Source: Avena insularis
Lineage: Eukaryota > Streptophyta > Magnoliopsida > Poales > Poaceae
Reading direction: 5' to 3'
Assembly (NCBI GenBank): GCA_023614405.1
Contig: CM042685.1
Location: 232,107,661-232,171,660 of the forward strand
Length of the DNA: 64,000 bases
The translations under genes and the position numbers were made by a program. Position 1 is the first letter of the stretch. The number at the start of each line of letters is the position of its first letter. This document shows, piece after piece, positions 23,866-36,443 of the stretch. Under the pieces are notes generated by a model, which ran no database searches, was not told the origin of the DNA, and saw only the letters and a list, made by a program, of their open reading frames with translations.

Positions 23866-26441
23866 TCTGTAGAGGTCCCAACCTGATAAGGTAGAGATCC
23901 CTGTGTTTACAATGCTAGTCCCTGGATCAGTAGCTAGCATCCACAGTTTAAGATGTAATATCAAGAAACAAAGGTCATAGTACAAATTTATAACCAGGAA
24001 TAAAATAATTCATTACATCTTACATAGCTCATTTGGATATCTCATTACAATGCAGCAGAAATATCTATATAGCATGGAGTCCTTCATCTTCAAAGTGCCA
24101 TAGGCAATCATGTTGGTTGTAGACTTGTAATCCTATTCAACACACTTCACTAACATCAAACAAAACTGCAACATAATAAGTTACAGCCACAAGGGTCAAT
24201 ACATTTGAATTGTATTGGCAAGTGATACTATGGTAGAATAGTGGTATCTATCATCTATATGCATTTGGCTAAGTGGATCTTAGGCTTGCTTTGCTCAAAA
24301 TAGATTTTCCTTATCATTTGAAAACACTAAGTTTTTGTTTGTCAAAAATCACCCAAGGCATCTACCAATCAAAGATTGAAGATCCTTTAACCCTTGTTCA
24401 ACCATAAGCTTTTAACTTAGAAATTGGGATGAGGAGATCCTTGATAGCTTACATGTCTTGATGCTCAAATTGTCCATTGTCGGGGACACGGCTAAGTACT
24501 TAGATTTTTACTCTCTCGAGAGGTGGTGCACTTTCCCACAAGACTCAACATGCATCGAGACAAGATCTTTCAGAATCCTTCCCTTAGACCAAAATGGACG
24601 CGTTCCAAACCTATCACCCCCTACCACCTTCTATCCATCTGGCTAAGTTATTGAAACCTATATGATCCAGGCAGAGCCCATATTGCCATGTGGCTGCACT
24701 TGAAGCTTCTCAACATTTGACATCTCAAATCTCTTTGTTCCTGGGTGGCTTTCCACAAGTGAGATACACAAGTATTCGCCAGTTTACTGGCCCTGTGTAA
24801 CCACTCAACATAAATCTATTCACACCATTCCACCCAGGTGATTCATTCAAATAGTTGTTTTATTAAACAAAACACAAGTCATAGACTTAGAAATATTTCA
24901 TAGCATGAATATAATCCACCCTTGTTTTCTACTAGCTAAACTAAGCATGATAGTAGTAGGGATCTTAACTTAGGAAAATTCTAGCAGGCATCATCTACTA
25001 GGATTTCCCATGGCATAGCATACTTAGTAAAAATTCCATGCAAGTCCTACTCAAAATATCACTAATGCATAGTGAAAATAATAGGACAAAAGTATGAAGC
25101 ACCACTTGACTTTTTAGTACAGAATGTAGGTTCACTCCTTGATCTTGAAATGATCACACTCTTCAAAGTTCACTACAATTCAATCAAGCAAGCAAATATT
25201 CAAACTAGCATTCAAACAATTCATCACATAAAATAATAAAAACAAAATAATGCATGTAAGCATGCAAAAAGATTGTTTTATTTGGAATGGTGGTCTCTAA
25301 TAGGCTATAAACATTTTAAAACACCCATTGGTCATTTATAAAAGTGGCAAAACCATTTAAAATTAAGTTAGTGAAAATGGCCATTTAAATCATTTTTGTT
25401 TTGCTAGAAATGATTTAAATCAAAGTAATAATTTCTAGTGTTAGCCAAATATATTTTAAAACACAAATGGTAGTGTTTATGGTCAAAGTGTTTAAAACAA
25501 ATCCATTTCCAAAAGGTTTCAATCAAAAATCATTTTCAAATCAAGCACCTTTTTTATTTAACTAGAAAAGCTTTTATTCAAAGTAATAATTCCTTAGTGT
25601 CACAAAATATATTTTTAGATCCAAAAGTTGGTTTTTATGGTCAGTAGGTTCAAAACAAACCATTTGCAAAAGATTTTACCCTAAAATCATTTTTGGAATA
25701 AATTTTATACACAAAATAAGCCTAGAAATGTTTCTGCAAAAACAACCAATTTTACAGAAGCAAAACACTAAACAAAGGGAATGGTTTCAAAGGTTTATTT
25801 TTGCTGATTCCAATGATATAAAAATTTCAAAATTTGGACGTGCGGATCTAAAGTTATGAATTTTTCAAAACTAAACATCCAATAGATATGTTTCTGTTTT
25901 TAAAACAAAATCTGGGCCACGTGTCTGTAACCTACTGGCGATAACAGTTCGGTAGGATCGCGTGATGTAGACCATAGGATTTAAGTGGGATCGTGCGGTG
26001 CAGATCAAGCGCAACGATTCGTTTAAGTCAATCTATCACGTCCATTGGATCATCATCTAACGGCTCATAGCACCCTAACCATGATCTGGCGGCGCTGTGA
26101 CGGTGGACGGCGGCGGCGCGCTCAGGCGGTGACATTGCTGGAGAAATAGGAACGAGAGAGAGAGGGAAGGGGCTCACCAGACTCGTCGTGATGCGCTGAT
26201 TCTCGGGATGGTCTTCTTCGACAAAGGGGCGCACGGCGTTGACGTTAATCGCTCGCCGGAGAAGTTCCTGGCGTCGGGCACGTCCTATTGTTAACGGGGG
26301 CGATGCTACAAGGAATCGTAAGGCAAGCCGCTGGTCGTGTTAGATGCGCACGAGGTCACTAGATAACTCTTTATTATTGCTAGGATGTGTCCTACAGGTT
26401 CTACCCATTTACTAGGTTTCCAACCTAAGGTCAAAGCATAT

Positions 26442-26453
26442 GCTCTGATACCA
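26442..26453 (-). other. Primer binding site (tRNA-Met type) of nested element
   Basis: Minus-strand TGGTATCAGAGC lies two bases after the LTR end CACTGCA. It fixes the inner end of the LTR at 26456. Confidence 0.85.
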
Positions 26454-26455
26454 AA

Positions 26456-29400
26456 TGCAGTGACCCAGCATACCACTGCATGATGTAGTATACTATAGTC
26501 GTTGACATAACACCAATGAAACACCGTTCACTAGTATTACATCCCTCAGAATGGCACAACAGAAACACAGCGGGTCCAATACATGGCTAAAGGTTACAAC
26601 TCACTCTTTACACAAGATCCAGAGAACGAACTTCTTACGAAGAAGAATCAAAGATAAACAACACAAGAACTATTAAACCATTAAAACTAGTAATTTAATT
26701 AAGGGATTGGCATTGCTGCGATTGCAATACACTACATAATTAGGTTCTTTGGTTAGAGATTATATTCCTATCTAATCAGTAACTTCGTCTTCATTTGAGT
26801 TGATGTATATGTCGACTTCCTTGACTTCATTGAAGAGCTTTAGCTTTGGATGATGAGTCCTGGAGTATAACTTGATGTAGATGTTGTCTATCCCGGCTTC
26901 AGAATCTAGCAGGGGTTAAGAAGATACTTTGAGTATGAGCGTACTCAGCAATTTCACTAGAAAAGGAGTGTTTGATGCACTATAACTACAGCCACAGACC
27001 ATAGGTCGTAGGCAATGCAAGTTTTCGTAAAAAATTCTTCAAAGGTTGCTTTTATTCTGAAAAGCTATGTCCGTCAGCCTTCACGGGTTTACCAAAACTT
27101 TCATGGAGTTCCTTTCCTGCAGCGTTCGTAGCTCCTTCCCGGAATAGGGAGTAACAAGTTACAGTTCTTACACTCTGCAGAGGTGCGTTACTTTTCCCAT
27201 GAGAGATCAACTCTTTGTTGCACAACCGGGCAGCTTACCCGTCCACAATTCCATGTTGTGGGGCCCAGTAGTTGGTCCAAGCCAATCACTGCCCTCTCCG
27301 CGACCTCATATGTCTGCATGATCCTTCGGCTAGCTCACCTTTGTTCAGCCCCCTTCCGGGCAGGCTAAAACCCTGATGAGTTTCCGAAGACTCTATGACC
27401 TAGTGATGCCCGGATTAGTACCATTTACATGGACTATATCCCTAAACACCATTCATAGATAATCTAGACACCAAAAGTGTGGGGCGTAAGGGTGCCCACC
27501 CATATGTTGGATCCACACAAGGAATCAAAACGTCACATTAAGGTCGTCTTTCCTCCCTACGAGAGGAAAAGGATACAGCTGACTTCTATGTCCCATTCCA
27601 AATCTCATGGTTAACGTGTAATATACGGCGCAAGAATCACTGACGACATTGGTTGTTAAGTCCTAGATACTATGTTCCTTTACCACCGGAACTTTTATAG
27701 TAAGTTATTACCTCATGGTAATAACCTATAGTCACATTATTATGAAAATAGTGTTTTCGGATCTTTTAAAATGCAGGTGATGTCCACATTGGATTTATAA
27801 AATACTTTACAGAAAATAACCAAAGGACATGAGCAAGTGTGGACTTGCCTTTTGTGATTGCAAGATTATGCACTCATGGTCTTCGAGTTAGTATAAGATC
27901 CAAAATCTGAAATCAGCATCATTGGTCCGGTAAGGACTAATGTTTAAAGAATCAATATGCTTTTATGCATAAGTAGTGTGATGCACATTATAAACGCGAA
28001 TCCCAGGGATAACGTTGTTCTAGGGTTTGGATTCTGGAAATGGTTACTTTGGAATGTGTTATTCTTTTAGATAAGTTTCACACTTGTTCTTCTTATTAGG
28101 GCTTGTGAGTGTGTGTGAACAACACATATTTATGCAGCAATAAAATATATATCTATGAAATGCTATTCATAATTGTTTACACTTTAATAGTTTATCTCCA
28201 AACTTTACTTTATAGGTAGAGTCACTTATAAATAGCTTAGGTGTTATTGCTCCTAGGTATACGAGTGAAGTATGAAGTAATGTGATCTTGATTATTTGTC
28301 ATATATTGTCTGAAGTGGCAAAACGAATAACTTTTGAAGAAAAGATTTCTTTTCTAAGGTCTAAACAATCTTTGTGGTTAGTTAGTGGTGGTCGATGGTA
28401 TTTGTGCTTGCTTGAATAGTTTGGGCTTGAGATGCTTTATAACTTAACTATTTCAGACCAAAGTTAACTATAAAACATCTAACAATGTTTATAGTGTTAT
28501 ATTTAGATTCTTGTAGACTAAAGTTAACTTTAAAATAGAGATAGTTTGAAAGTATAATGCTTATAACATTTGTATCTTGGTGTACTTGGTAATGTTGCCT
28601 TAAGGTTACTTAATAATAGTTATACTTTTACTTGGTGTAGTGGTTTCTTGATTTTATAATGGAGTAGTATCATTTACTTGTTTATAGATGAGTGGTTATA
28701 GTTTATAAAGCAAGATATAATATTACTTAACTACTTATGGATTTACTATAGTGTTGTGGTAGTTTTTGTAATCTGGTGGTTCAACTAGATATAAAGGATT
28801 TAATTTATTCACAAGTTGTTCTTTAAGGTTTTTTATTATGAATAGGTATCCTTTTATAATATAATCTTCACTTAAGGTTGAAGATAATTTAATGAAAAGG
28901 TATTTATAATGTTTTAAACCATTATGGCTTATATTATTAATATTCAAGACTAATACTATTTATTAGACTTAATTGACTAATCTTATAAATATTAGCAATT
29001 TTTATTTACCCTTATATGAATTATCAGTTAAGTAATTAAGTTTAAATTTGAGTTATTAAAATAATTGAATTTTTGTTGTAACTCAAAAGTGTAATATTAT
29101 ATTTTTAACATGTAGATATTGTTTTTGTGATTATTTTGGTATATTATATTTATTTTTGTGATTTATAAATAATAAGATATGATTTTTACAATTCTTATTA
29201 CTTTATAATTACTTAATAAATAAAAAATATTTAATTAAGTGAAATAATAATACATGATTATGGTTGTAAATTATAATTTTTATTTTTCCAAGATTTTTGG
29301 TATTTTATTTATATTATTAACATTTACCATTTTTAACATATGAATTATCAAAGTTTTATTACCTTTAAAATCTTTATTAAATAATATTTATTTAAATAAT

Positions 29401-32400
29401 TATCATAATAATAGTTGATAATAATTTTAAGTTGTAGATTTTCTTTTTCTACAAATTTTCATATATTATATACATTTTTCTGAATTATAAATTAAAAGTT
29501 ATTAATTAAACAAGATTTAATCATTTTGTTTAATTTCTGGAATATGTATATTTGGATTTATACTTTTTATTCTTTCTTAAACAGGAAATACTTTTTACAC
29601 CGTACCCACAGCTAGCCTAAGTCACTGACCAGTGGGCCTATGTCCACCTCAGCACTCAGGTTAGTAAATGTATTTTGTTACCGACCCTGTCTCCACTCCT
29701 AGTCAATGACATATGGGCCCTAGGCCATGTCATCAGCCACGTGAGACAAAGACTGGTCAAACTAGCTAACGTGGCTAGAACTCGACGTAGGCATGACATC
29801 ACTCGAGTTGATCCTCACTGGTTGAGGATCGATCGATCGATCGATCTGGTGCACGCGTGGGGTTGTGACTACGTGCGTTGGACAGAGGAGATCAAGGCGA
29901 ACCTATTGGTGGTGGCGCTGCTATCTAATGGTCACCGTAAATGCATCGGCGACAAGCTTCTATGGCGGTTGACGGCTGTGCTCAACGAAACTAGGCTTAC
30001 GGTGAGAATTATCAAGCGAAAATGGGGTCCGGAGATGCGTAAGCTTACCTGATAACGATAGAGCGGTCGAGGAGGCTTGGGGAGGCGTGACGACGGCGAA
30101 TCGACGATAATGGCCACGACGGCCGAGGAAAATGAATGCTCGATTTCACATGATTCCCGGCGAGCGGGCTTCCGTGCTTGGTCCTCATTGAATCAGACCA
30201 TGACGATGTGTCCAACGGTGGCTACCACGAGGCGAGGGGTGGTCGGATTTAGCTAGAACGACAAACTCCGACGAACTAGGGTTCCGGGAGAGGAAGGAAA
30301 ATGGGTCTGGAGAGCGAGATAGAAGATGAGATAGGTAAGAGAATATAGAGGAGGACGCGGAGGTCTTATCTACTCCCTCCAGAGACGGCGGCACGCATTG
30401 TAGCGCGGCGGTCGATCAACGGCGGAGCTCCGGCCAGCGAGCTGCTTCCAGTAGGCGAGGTAGACGATGAAGTCGATTTTGCGGATAACCCCCTGGCATT
30501 TCTTTTCTCTCAACCCATAGTCCCCCTTTGGTCCCACCTGTCAGTGACAGAAAAGGACGAGTTGACTGGCTGCTGGGCTTTTTGTGGGCTGCACATGGGC
30601 GTCAGATAAGGAGAGAGGAGTTGGGCCACGACCAGGTCTTGTTTTTTATTTGTTTTCCATTTTTCTATTTTCTGTTTTCCTTTTCAGATTTGATTTTAAT
30701 TTATATTTTGAACTTTTCTTTGTAGAATTTATTTGCTGGATAATTGTAGTAATACTAAAATATATTTATTATCTTTTGTGAACTTTTATTATATTATCTT
30801 TTTATATTTCTTTTATTTTCTCTATATGAACCCCTTTTAATGATTTGTAGAAGCTTTTCTTATTATTTTTCTTTCCACTTTTAACCATGGATTTATTAAA
30901 TGATACATTCTTGTTTGTTTATAAAACTTAACTCTAGTTGGCTCATAGTTTGAATAGAAATTTTTATATGTATAATAATCCTATATCATTATTTGATGCA
31001 TGAAATATAAAAGAAATTAATATGGTTATTACTACTTCCATTAATTTGGAAAATGGCAATGTATATATTCTATTATGGTAAACAAAGAAGTTTAGGGTTT
31101 GAATTGTGAATATTTATCCTAGGGTTTAGGGTTTTTAACATATTTATATTCCTTTATGGATGTGAGTAAAGATTTAATAACTAAACATATTGTTTTATGT
31201 TTGGGATATTGGATGACATCACCTCTAGGACTAGAAAGTTATATTTAGAATGTTTTATAGAAAGAAATAGATAAGTATACTTTTAAGCACATATAATGCT
31301 GGTGGTTGGAATTGACAGAGATGTGCTTATGTAATTTGTTATAGGGAAATATTCCTATTAAGTGATATAGATATAAGATGAGGAATTCTTAATATGAAAT
31401 GGATATTATACTTGGTTTTAAGATTTAAAGTTGATTGTTTACCAAGAATTACTATCTTCCATAATTCATAATTCTAGACTTCTTATTAAGGAATTCCTTT
31501 CCTAGATATACTACCTTTTCCTATCTATCATCATGATTAACATGATGAGCTTTACTTCATAAGAATATTCTTATTCACTGATTAACCTTCTTAACTCATG
31601 GATGAATCCAATGAGTTTGATACTAAAGCATTTCATAACTTCCTCATATCCTTGCTTGGTTATATCCACTACTCTACTGTTGATAGCCTTTCATCCAACA
31701 AGTAATTCCTTCAAATTCTACTCATAATCCTCCTTAATCATTCATCACTAATATATCTTAATAGTTGTATGCATCCAACTACCTTTCTCTAAAGTTTACT
31801 ATCCTTTAAGATGAATAACACTACTTCCATAACTTTATGCTACACTAGCTTTAATTGAATCATGCTTTCTTACATTTACTCTAATAACTTATACTCCAAC
31901 CTCACATTATATTAATGTGACTAGTCATGGCTAACCTAGGATAATATATTTAGACTAGGGTTTAATCATGTTCTACCCACCAATGTCACTTATACTAAAT
32001 ATAAGCATTCAATATTGGTGGCTAAAGCATCACCATTATAATCCTTTAATCATTTATGGCTTAGGTTTCTAGTTGGCTGGTCAAGGTCTCAGCAAAACAA
32101 CATTACATTTGTGTTGAAATTATTTTCTTAGTATCTCTATTGGTTTAGGGAATGTTATTCATTGACTATGCGCACTTAAAAAGATTTAAGTAGATATTAT
32201 GATAAGATCAAGAAATAGTAGATCAGGGATTGATAGTTAAAGGATTTGTGAATCAATGGTGGATTACTCAACATTGATTAACAACAGATATTAAGATAAG
32301 TTCCATAAAAATTGATATGGAAAGAAAGTTATATAGTTAATGAGCTTGACTTAGTCTCTTTCCAACTCAAACTCATTAAAGAGTTAAAGTTAGGTATTAC

Positions 32401-32822
32401 TATGATACTCATAGTAAGAATAGATAAGAATAGAAGAGGTCAGGATTAGTCATTACATTTATTTTACTTTAGTTGTAATCTTAACTTGGCACTTATGGTT
32501 TGTTGTGCTGATTGTTATGATATGACCCCTTAAGGACCAGATACTAATTATTTATGCAAAGTATTATGAGTAACATTTATTATATCTGGTCTACCCTTAG
32601 ATCAAATCATGTTTACCCGAATAAGGTTTTAACAAAGGTCATGATGAGACTTATCACAGTCAACTTGATGATCTACTTCAATTCCATCAAGTTGAGAGAA
32701 GCTTCAATCACTTTGACAAGTTTTGTTCAAAAGCGCGAAAATTATTCAGATTTTCTATGCATGAATGCAATGCACACATCTAGGTTCAGCTTATTTCTAG
32801 GCTGTAATGCTGGGATGTTACA
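26456..32822 (-). repeat. Candidate single LTR of 6367 bp
   Basis: On the minus strand it starts TGTAACATCCCAGCATTACA and ends GGGTCACTGCA next to the primer site. Long AT-rich parts flank a GC-rich block at about 29600-30640, the pattern seen in the other long LTRs here. I see no LTR ends, target duplications or coding motifs inside that would reveal another insertion, but a nested fragment of unknown type cannot be excluded without a second copy. The ORF at 29675-30052 has no recognisable family. Confidence 0.55.
29827..29846. repeat. GATC microsatellite, 5 units
   Basis: Five perfect GATC units in the GC-rich part of the long LTR. Confidence 0.95.
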
Positions 32823-34603
32823 TGCGCCTGGTGCTGGCGAGTACTCTCATGGAAACCAGGGGCAGTGGGGGTGGATGTTCTCGCCGGAATCGACGTTCAA
32901 GGCTTGTCGGATGCAGTGGAGTGCAGCAGGCAATTCGGGCAGCCTAGGGGCAGAGGGGGAGCGGCGTCTGGGGGAAATGAAGAGGGAAGAGGGGCGCTTA
33001 AATGGGCGTGATTACTGGGTAGTTTAACTGTGTCATTCAAACGAATTTCATTCCACGGAATCAAAGCAGAAATGGCGAGGAGAGGAGGAAGAATGAGTCA
33101 CGGGTGGGGAAGAAGACGAGCTGATAGTGGGGCTGCGTCGTCAGCGAGAGAGAGGGGGTGCACGTGGGGTCACCAAGTCAGCGGCTGAGGGGGTCGATGT
33201 GCGGGTAAGAAAACGATTCGCTAGGGGGAGAGAGGTGGGCTGCGAGTTGGGCTTAGTTGGGCTGGGTTCTGCTGGGCTGGTTCTTTCCTTTTTTTTATTT
33301 TGTTTCCTTTTTCTTTTTCTGATTTCTTTTTTGTTTTGAATTTATTCAAGAGATTCAAACACTTGTTTGAATTCAAAAACTTTTCAGTAGGTTACTACTG
33401 TTTATAAATGTATTTTAAAATTCCATTTTTAGAATATTTCAAATATTCCTTTTATGGTTTATTAAATATTTAAAATAGACATTTGTCTTTATTTAAACAA
33501 GATTTTAAATGTGTTTCCAACCCATATTATTTTATTTAAATGTTTCAAACTTTTATTTGAATTCTAATTTTTACCAAACCTTTTTCATTAGGTTTTATTT
33601 ATTCATTAGTGTGTTAAATAATTATCTTTGAATTATTTTAATATGATTAAATTATTTATTTAAATTGGGCATTTGTCTTGATTCAAAACAAATATGGTTC
33701 AAGTCCATATAAGTTTTTATTCAAATAATCTTTTTTCCTTTATTTAATTTGGATTATCTTTATTCCATTTGCTTATGGATTTAATTCAAGTTTCAAATTG
33801 TCTTCTAAATAATTTCTTGGAATTTATTATTTAGTTTAGGCAATTTGTCTTTATTTAAATAAAATTTGAATATGGTTTAATCCATATGATTTTATTTAAA
33901 TAATCTTTTACTCCTTTTTATTATTCAATAAACTTTCATTTGTTTATGGATTTGGCCAAGATTTAATTTGGCTTTTAAATATTCCTTATTTATTTATTTC
34001 TTTCTTTATCTCATAAAATCCACATCTTTTTATTTATAGTTCCAAAATTGGTGATTCCAATTTGTAGAATTTTATTTAATATTTGTTTATATTTTTAAAT
34101 CCTTTTAGGATTATTTTGTTCACAATTTTGCATGGATTTTTAGTTAGGAGCTTTATTAGCTTTGGAAATTTATTTCCTTTTAACTTATTAAATTCATAAG
34201 TTTTTATCCATGGCTCCAAAATAAGTGAAACCAATTTCAATGGTTTTATAATATTTTTGTTTATCATTTTTGATCATCTATAAATGTTTGTTGATAGATT
34301 TTTATATGGATCAAATCCATAGTTTTGAGAGATCTTGGAAATGATTTTCTTCCATTAGGGTTTTAGGGTTTTGGTTTATTTTCCCAAGTGTTTAAATTTC
34401 AAGATACATTCATTGATGAATGCATTTCACTTGATTGAAATTTTGTTGGATTCCCTTTTCATTCAAATTTTTGTTCAAGAAGGGTTTTGATGTTTCTATT
34501 TAGAAACAAAAGTTTCTTTTCACCCTAAATTTCAATAATTATTTCTTTGTTTATTTATTTTTCACATTTCAAAATTTGGAAAATTTTGGGATGTGACACT
34601 TGT

Positions 34604-35004
34604 CAAGCTATATGTGATTTGTTGCTATCCTTTTAATAGCTTAACTCTCTTCTAGTTTCGTGATATGCGATTCACTATACTAACTCTTAGTCTGACTCCT
34701 CAGTTAACACTTAACTGAGTAGCGCATGACCATGCTTCTGAATCATATCACGCGATAGGACCCAGAGAATATCTCTCCATTACTGAGGGGCAAATTCCAT
34801 CTTGGTAATCCATGTCACGCGGCTTGATTCACAACCAACCCGAACTCTACCTTTATAACTGCTCATTTACAGAACAACGTTTGGTAGAACCTAAGTTGGT
34901 GATCCACAACTCGGATCATGCGATCACCTCAGGTCAAAGGATTCCATTGCTTGAGACTGCAAATGACAATATGCTCGTTGCATATCAACTGTGGTTCAGT
35001 CCAA
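34604..35004 (-). repeat. Copia LTR, piece 2 of 3
   Basis: This stretch lies between the long-LTR element (ends 34598 plus duplication) and the Athila-like element (starts 35005). It has the AATATCTCTCCATTACTGAG block and a dinucleotide-poor mixed sequence like the middle of the copia LTR at 4314-5863. Its last five bases TCCAA are the target site of the next insertion. No ORF of note. Confidence 0.5.
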
Positions 35005-36390
35005 TGATACGTCCAAAACGTATCTACTTTCTCGAACACTTTGCTATTGTTTTGCCTCTATACTTGTGTGATTTGGATACAACTAACACGGACTGACGCT
35101 GTTTTCAGCAGAATTACCTTGGTGTCTTGTTTTTGTGCAGAAAATGAACTATCAGGAAAAATCCTGGAAAATATGGCAAAAACTATTTCTCACCAGAAGA
35201 TCTACGGAGCCAGAAGGGGAGACGGATGGGAGGCCTGGGGGGGCCAGACCCACCCCAGGCACGGCCCCACTGACCCTGCGCCTGGGGGAGGTTTGGCCAT
35301 CCCAGGCAGCTCCTCGGCCTCCCTTCGCGCCTATAAGTTGCCTTCTGACCTAAAAACTCAGGGGGGTCGATAGTTTTCCAGAAAGAGTTCCGCTCTGCCG
35401 CCGCCACTAGAAACCAAGATTCGGATCCAGAAACTCTGTTCTCGCACCCTGCCGGGACAGGGAATTTGGAGAGGATCATCGCCATCGTCATCACCAACGC
35501 ATCTCCATCAACCACCGATGTTTCCCTCATCCATGAGTGAGTAATACCCCGTTGTAAGCTTGGGGATGGTAGGGATTGGATGAGTTCTATCATGTAATCA
35601 AATAAGATCTGTTAGGGCATAGTGCCTAGTATCTCTATTAGTGCTATTTGACTTTGTTGCAACTTGTTGTGCTTAATGCTTGTCACTAGGGCCCGAGTGC
35701 CATGATCTCAGATTTGAACTTATTATTGAATCAATATGATAGTATTGTTTATGATCTTGTCTTCAAGTTGTGTACACATATCATTGTCCGGATCCAAAGG
35801 CCCCAAAGTGACAATAATTGGGACAACCGAAGGGGATGGCTGTGGTGTGAGGATCACATGTTTTCACAGAGTGTTAATGCTTTGCTCCTGTGCTCTATTA
35901 AAAGGAGCACCTTAATTGACAGTAGTTCCCTAGAGGCCCCGCTGCCACGGGCTGGCTGGACATAAGATGTTGTGCAATTTCTCATTGCGAGCACGTATGA
36001 CTATATACGGAGCACATTCCTAGGATTGTTTAGTACTTGGATGCTTGCTATTATTTATCTGCAATGCCCTAGTTCTTGAAGTTACATGTTTAGACTTGTC
36101 CATGCAATGCCCGTCCATCCATCCATATGCCTACCGCACTCGAATCCTACTATTACCGTTACTGTTACTATTGCTACTGTTTCACCGTTGATGTTGCTAT
36201 TGTTGTTGCTACTACAAACTGTTGCTACTGATAAACTTCTATGAGCAAGAACTATTTCCAGGTGCAGCTGAACTGACAACTCAGTTGTTAAGGCTTGCAA
36301 GTATTCTTTGGCTCCCCTTGTGTCAAATCAATAAATTAGGTAATACTACCCGCGAAGACTTTTGCGATCCCCTACACTTGTGGGTCATCA
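35005..36390 (+). repeat. 5' LTR, 1386 bp
   Basis: It starts TGATACGTCCAAAACGTATC and ends GTGGGTCATCA. A TATA-like CGCCTATAAGT lies near 35328-35338. It matches 42098-43483 at the same length with scattered substitutions (roughly a few per cent by eye), so the insertion is not very recent. Confidence 0.95.
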
Positions 36391-36401
36391 AGACTATTTT
36401 C

Positions 36402-36418
36402 TAGCGCCGTTGCCGGGG
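36402..36418 (+). other. Primer binding site, one base changed
   Basis: TAGCGCCGTTGCCGGGG lies 11 bases after the LTR. The usual plant Athila/Tat form starts TGGCGCCGTTGCC, so the second base has changed from G to A here. The site would pair with the 3' end of the primer tRNA. Confidence 0.8.
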
Positions 36419-36443
36419 AGCATAGCTTTATTTGTAAGTTCAT

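Larger units (their letters stand above)
26360..32822 (-). mobile_element. Remnant of an element with a very long LTR
   Basis: Minus-strand order: LTR from 32822 down to 26456, a two-base spacer, a tRNA-Met-type primer site, and ~80 bases of leader. The sequence then breaks off at 26359 into the host LTR. The upper side is intact (TGTAACATCCC start). The host bases TGCGC beside it (32823-32827) also occur uninterrupted at 20356-20360 of the sister LTR, marking the original insertion point. The internal region, the other LTR and part of the host LTR were lost together in one deletion. Confidence 0.75.
17716..34598 (-). mobile_element. Long-LTR, gag-only gypsy derivative (non-autonomous)
   Basis: Two related ~4.4-kb LTRs (17716-22120 and 23868-34598, the latter interrupted) flank a short internal region of 1747 bp (22121-23867). 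The primer site for initiator tRNA-Met lies beside the upper LTR on the minus strand, and a purine-rich AAGGGTGGTAG lies beside the lower LTR. The internal region encodes only a Cys-rich gag-like protein; protease, RT, RNase H and integrase are absent. Size and plan recall the large retrotransposon derivatives (LARDs) of Triticeae, which rely on enzymes from other elements, but those usually lack coding sequence. The near-matching target duplication shows the structure is one element carrying a nested insertion. Confidence 0.85.
23868..34598 (-). repeat. 5' LTR of the long-LTR element, interrupted
   Basis: The LTR sequence lies in two parts: 23868-26359 and 32823-34598, separated by the element at 26360-32822. 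Compared with the other LTR, about 148 bp (equivalent to 20208-20355) are missing at the interruption. The outer end reads GGGATGTGACA, i.e. TGTCACATCCC on the minus strand. Outside the nested piece the two LTRs align from end to end with only scattered differences. Confidence 0.85.

Noticed and set aside
29675..30052. 125-residue plus-strand ORF in the long LTR
   Set aside because: No recognisable family, low-complexity GC-rich setting, and the same kind of chance ORFs appear in the GC-rich blocks of other LTRs.
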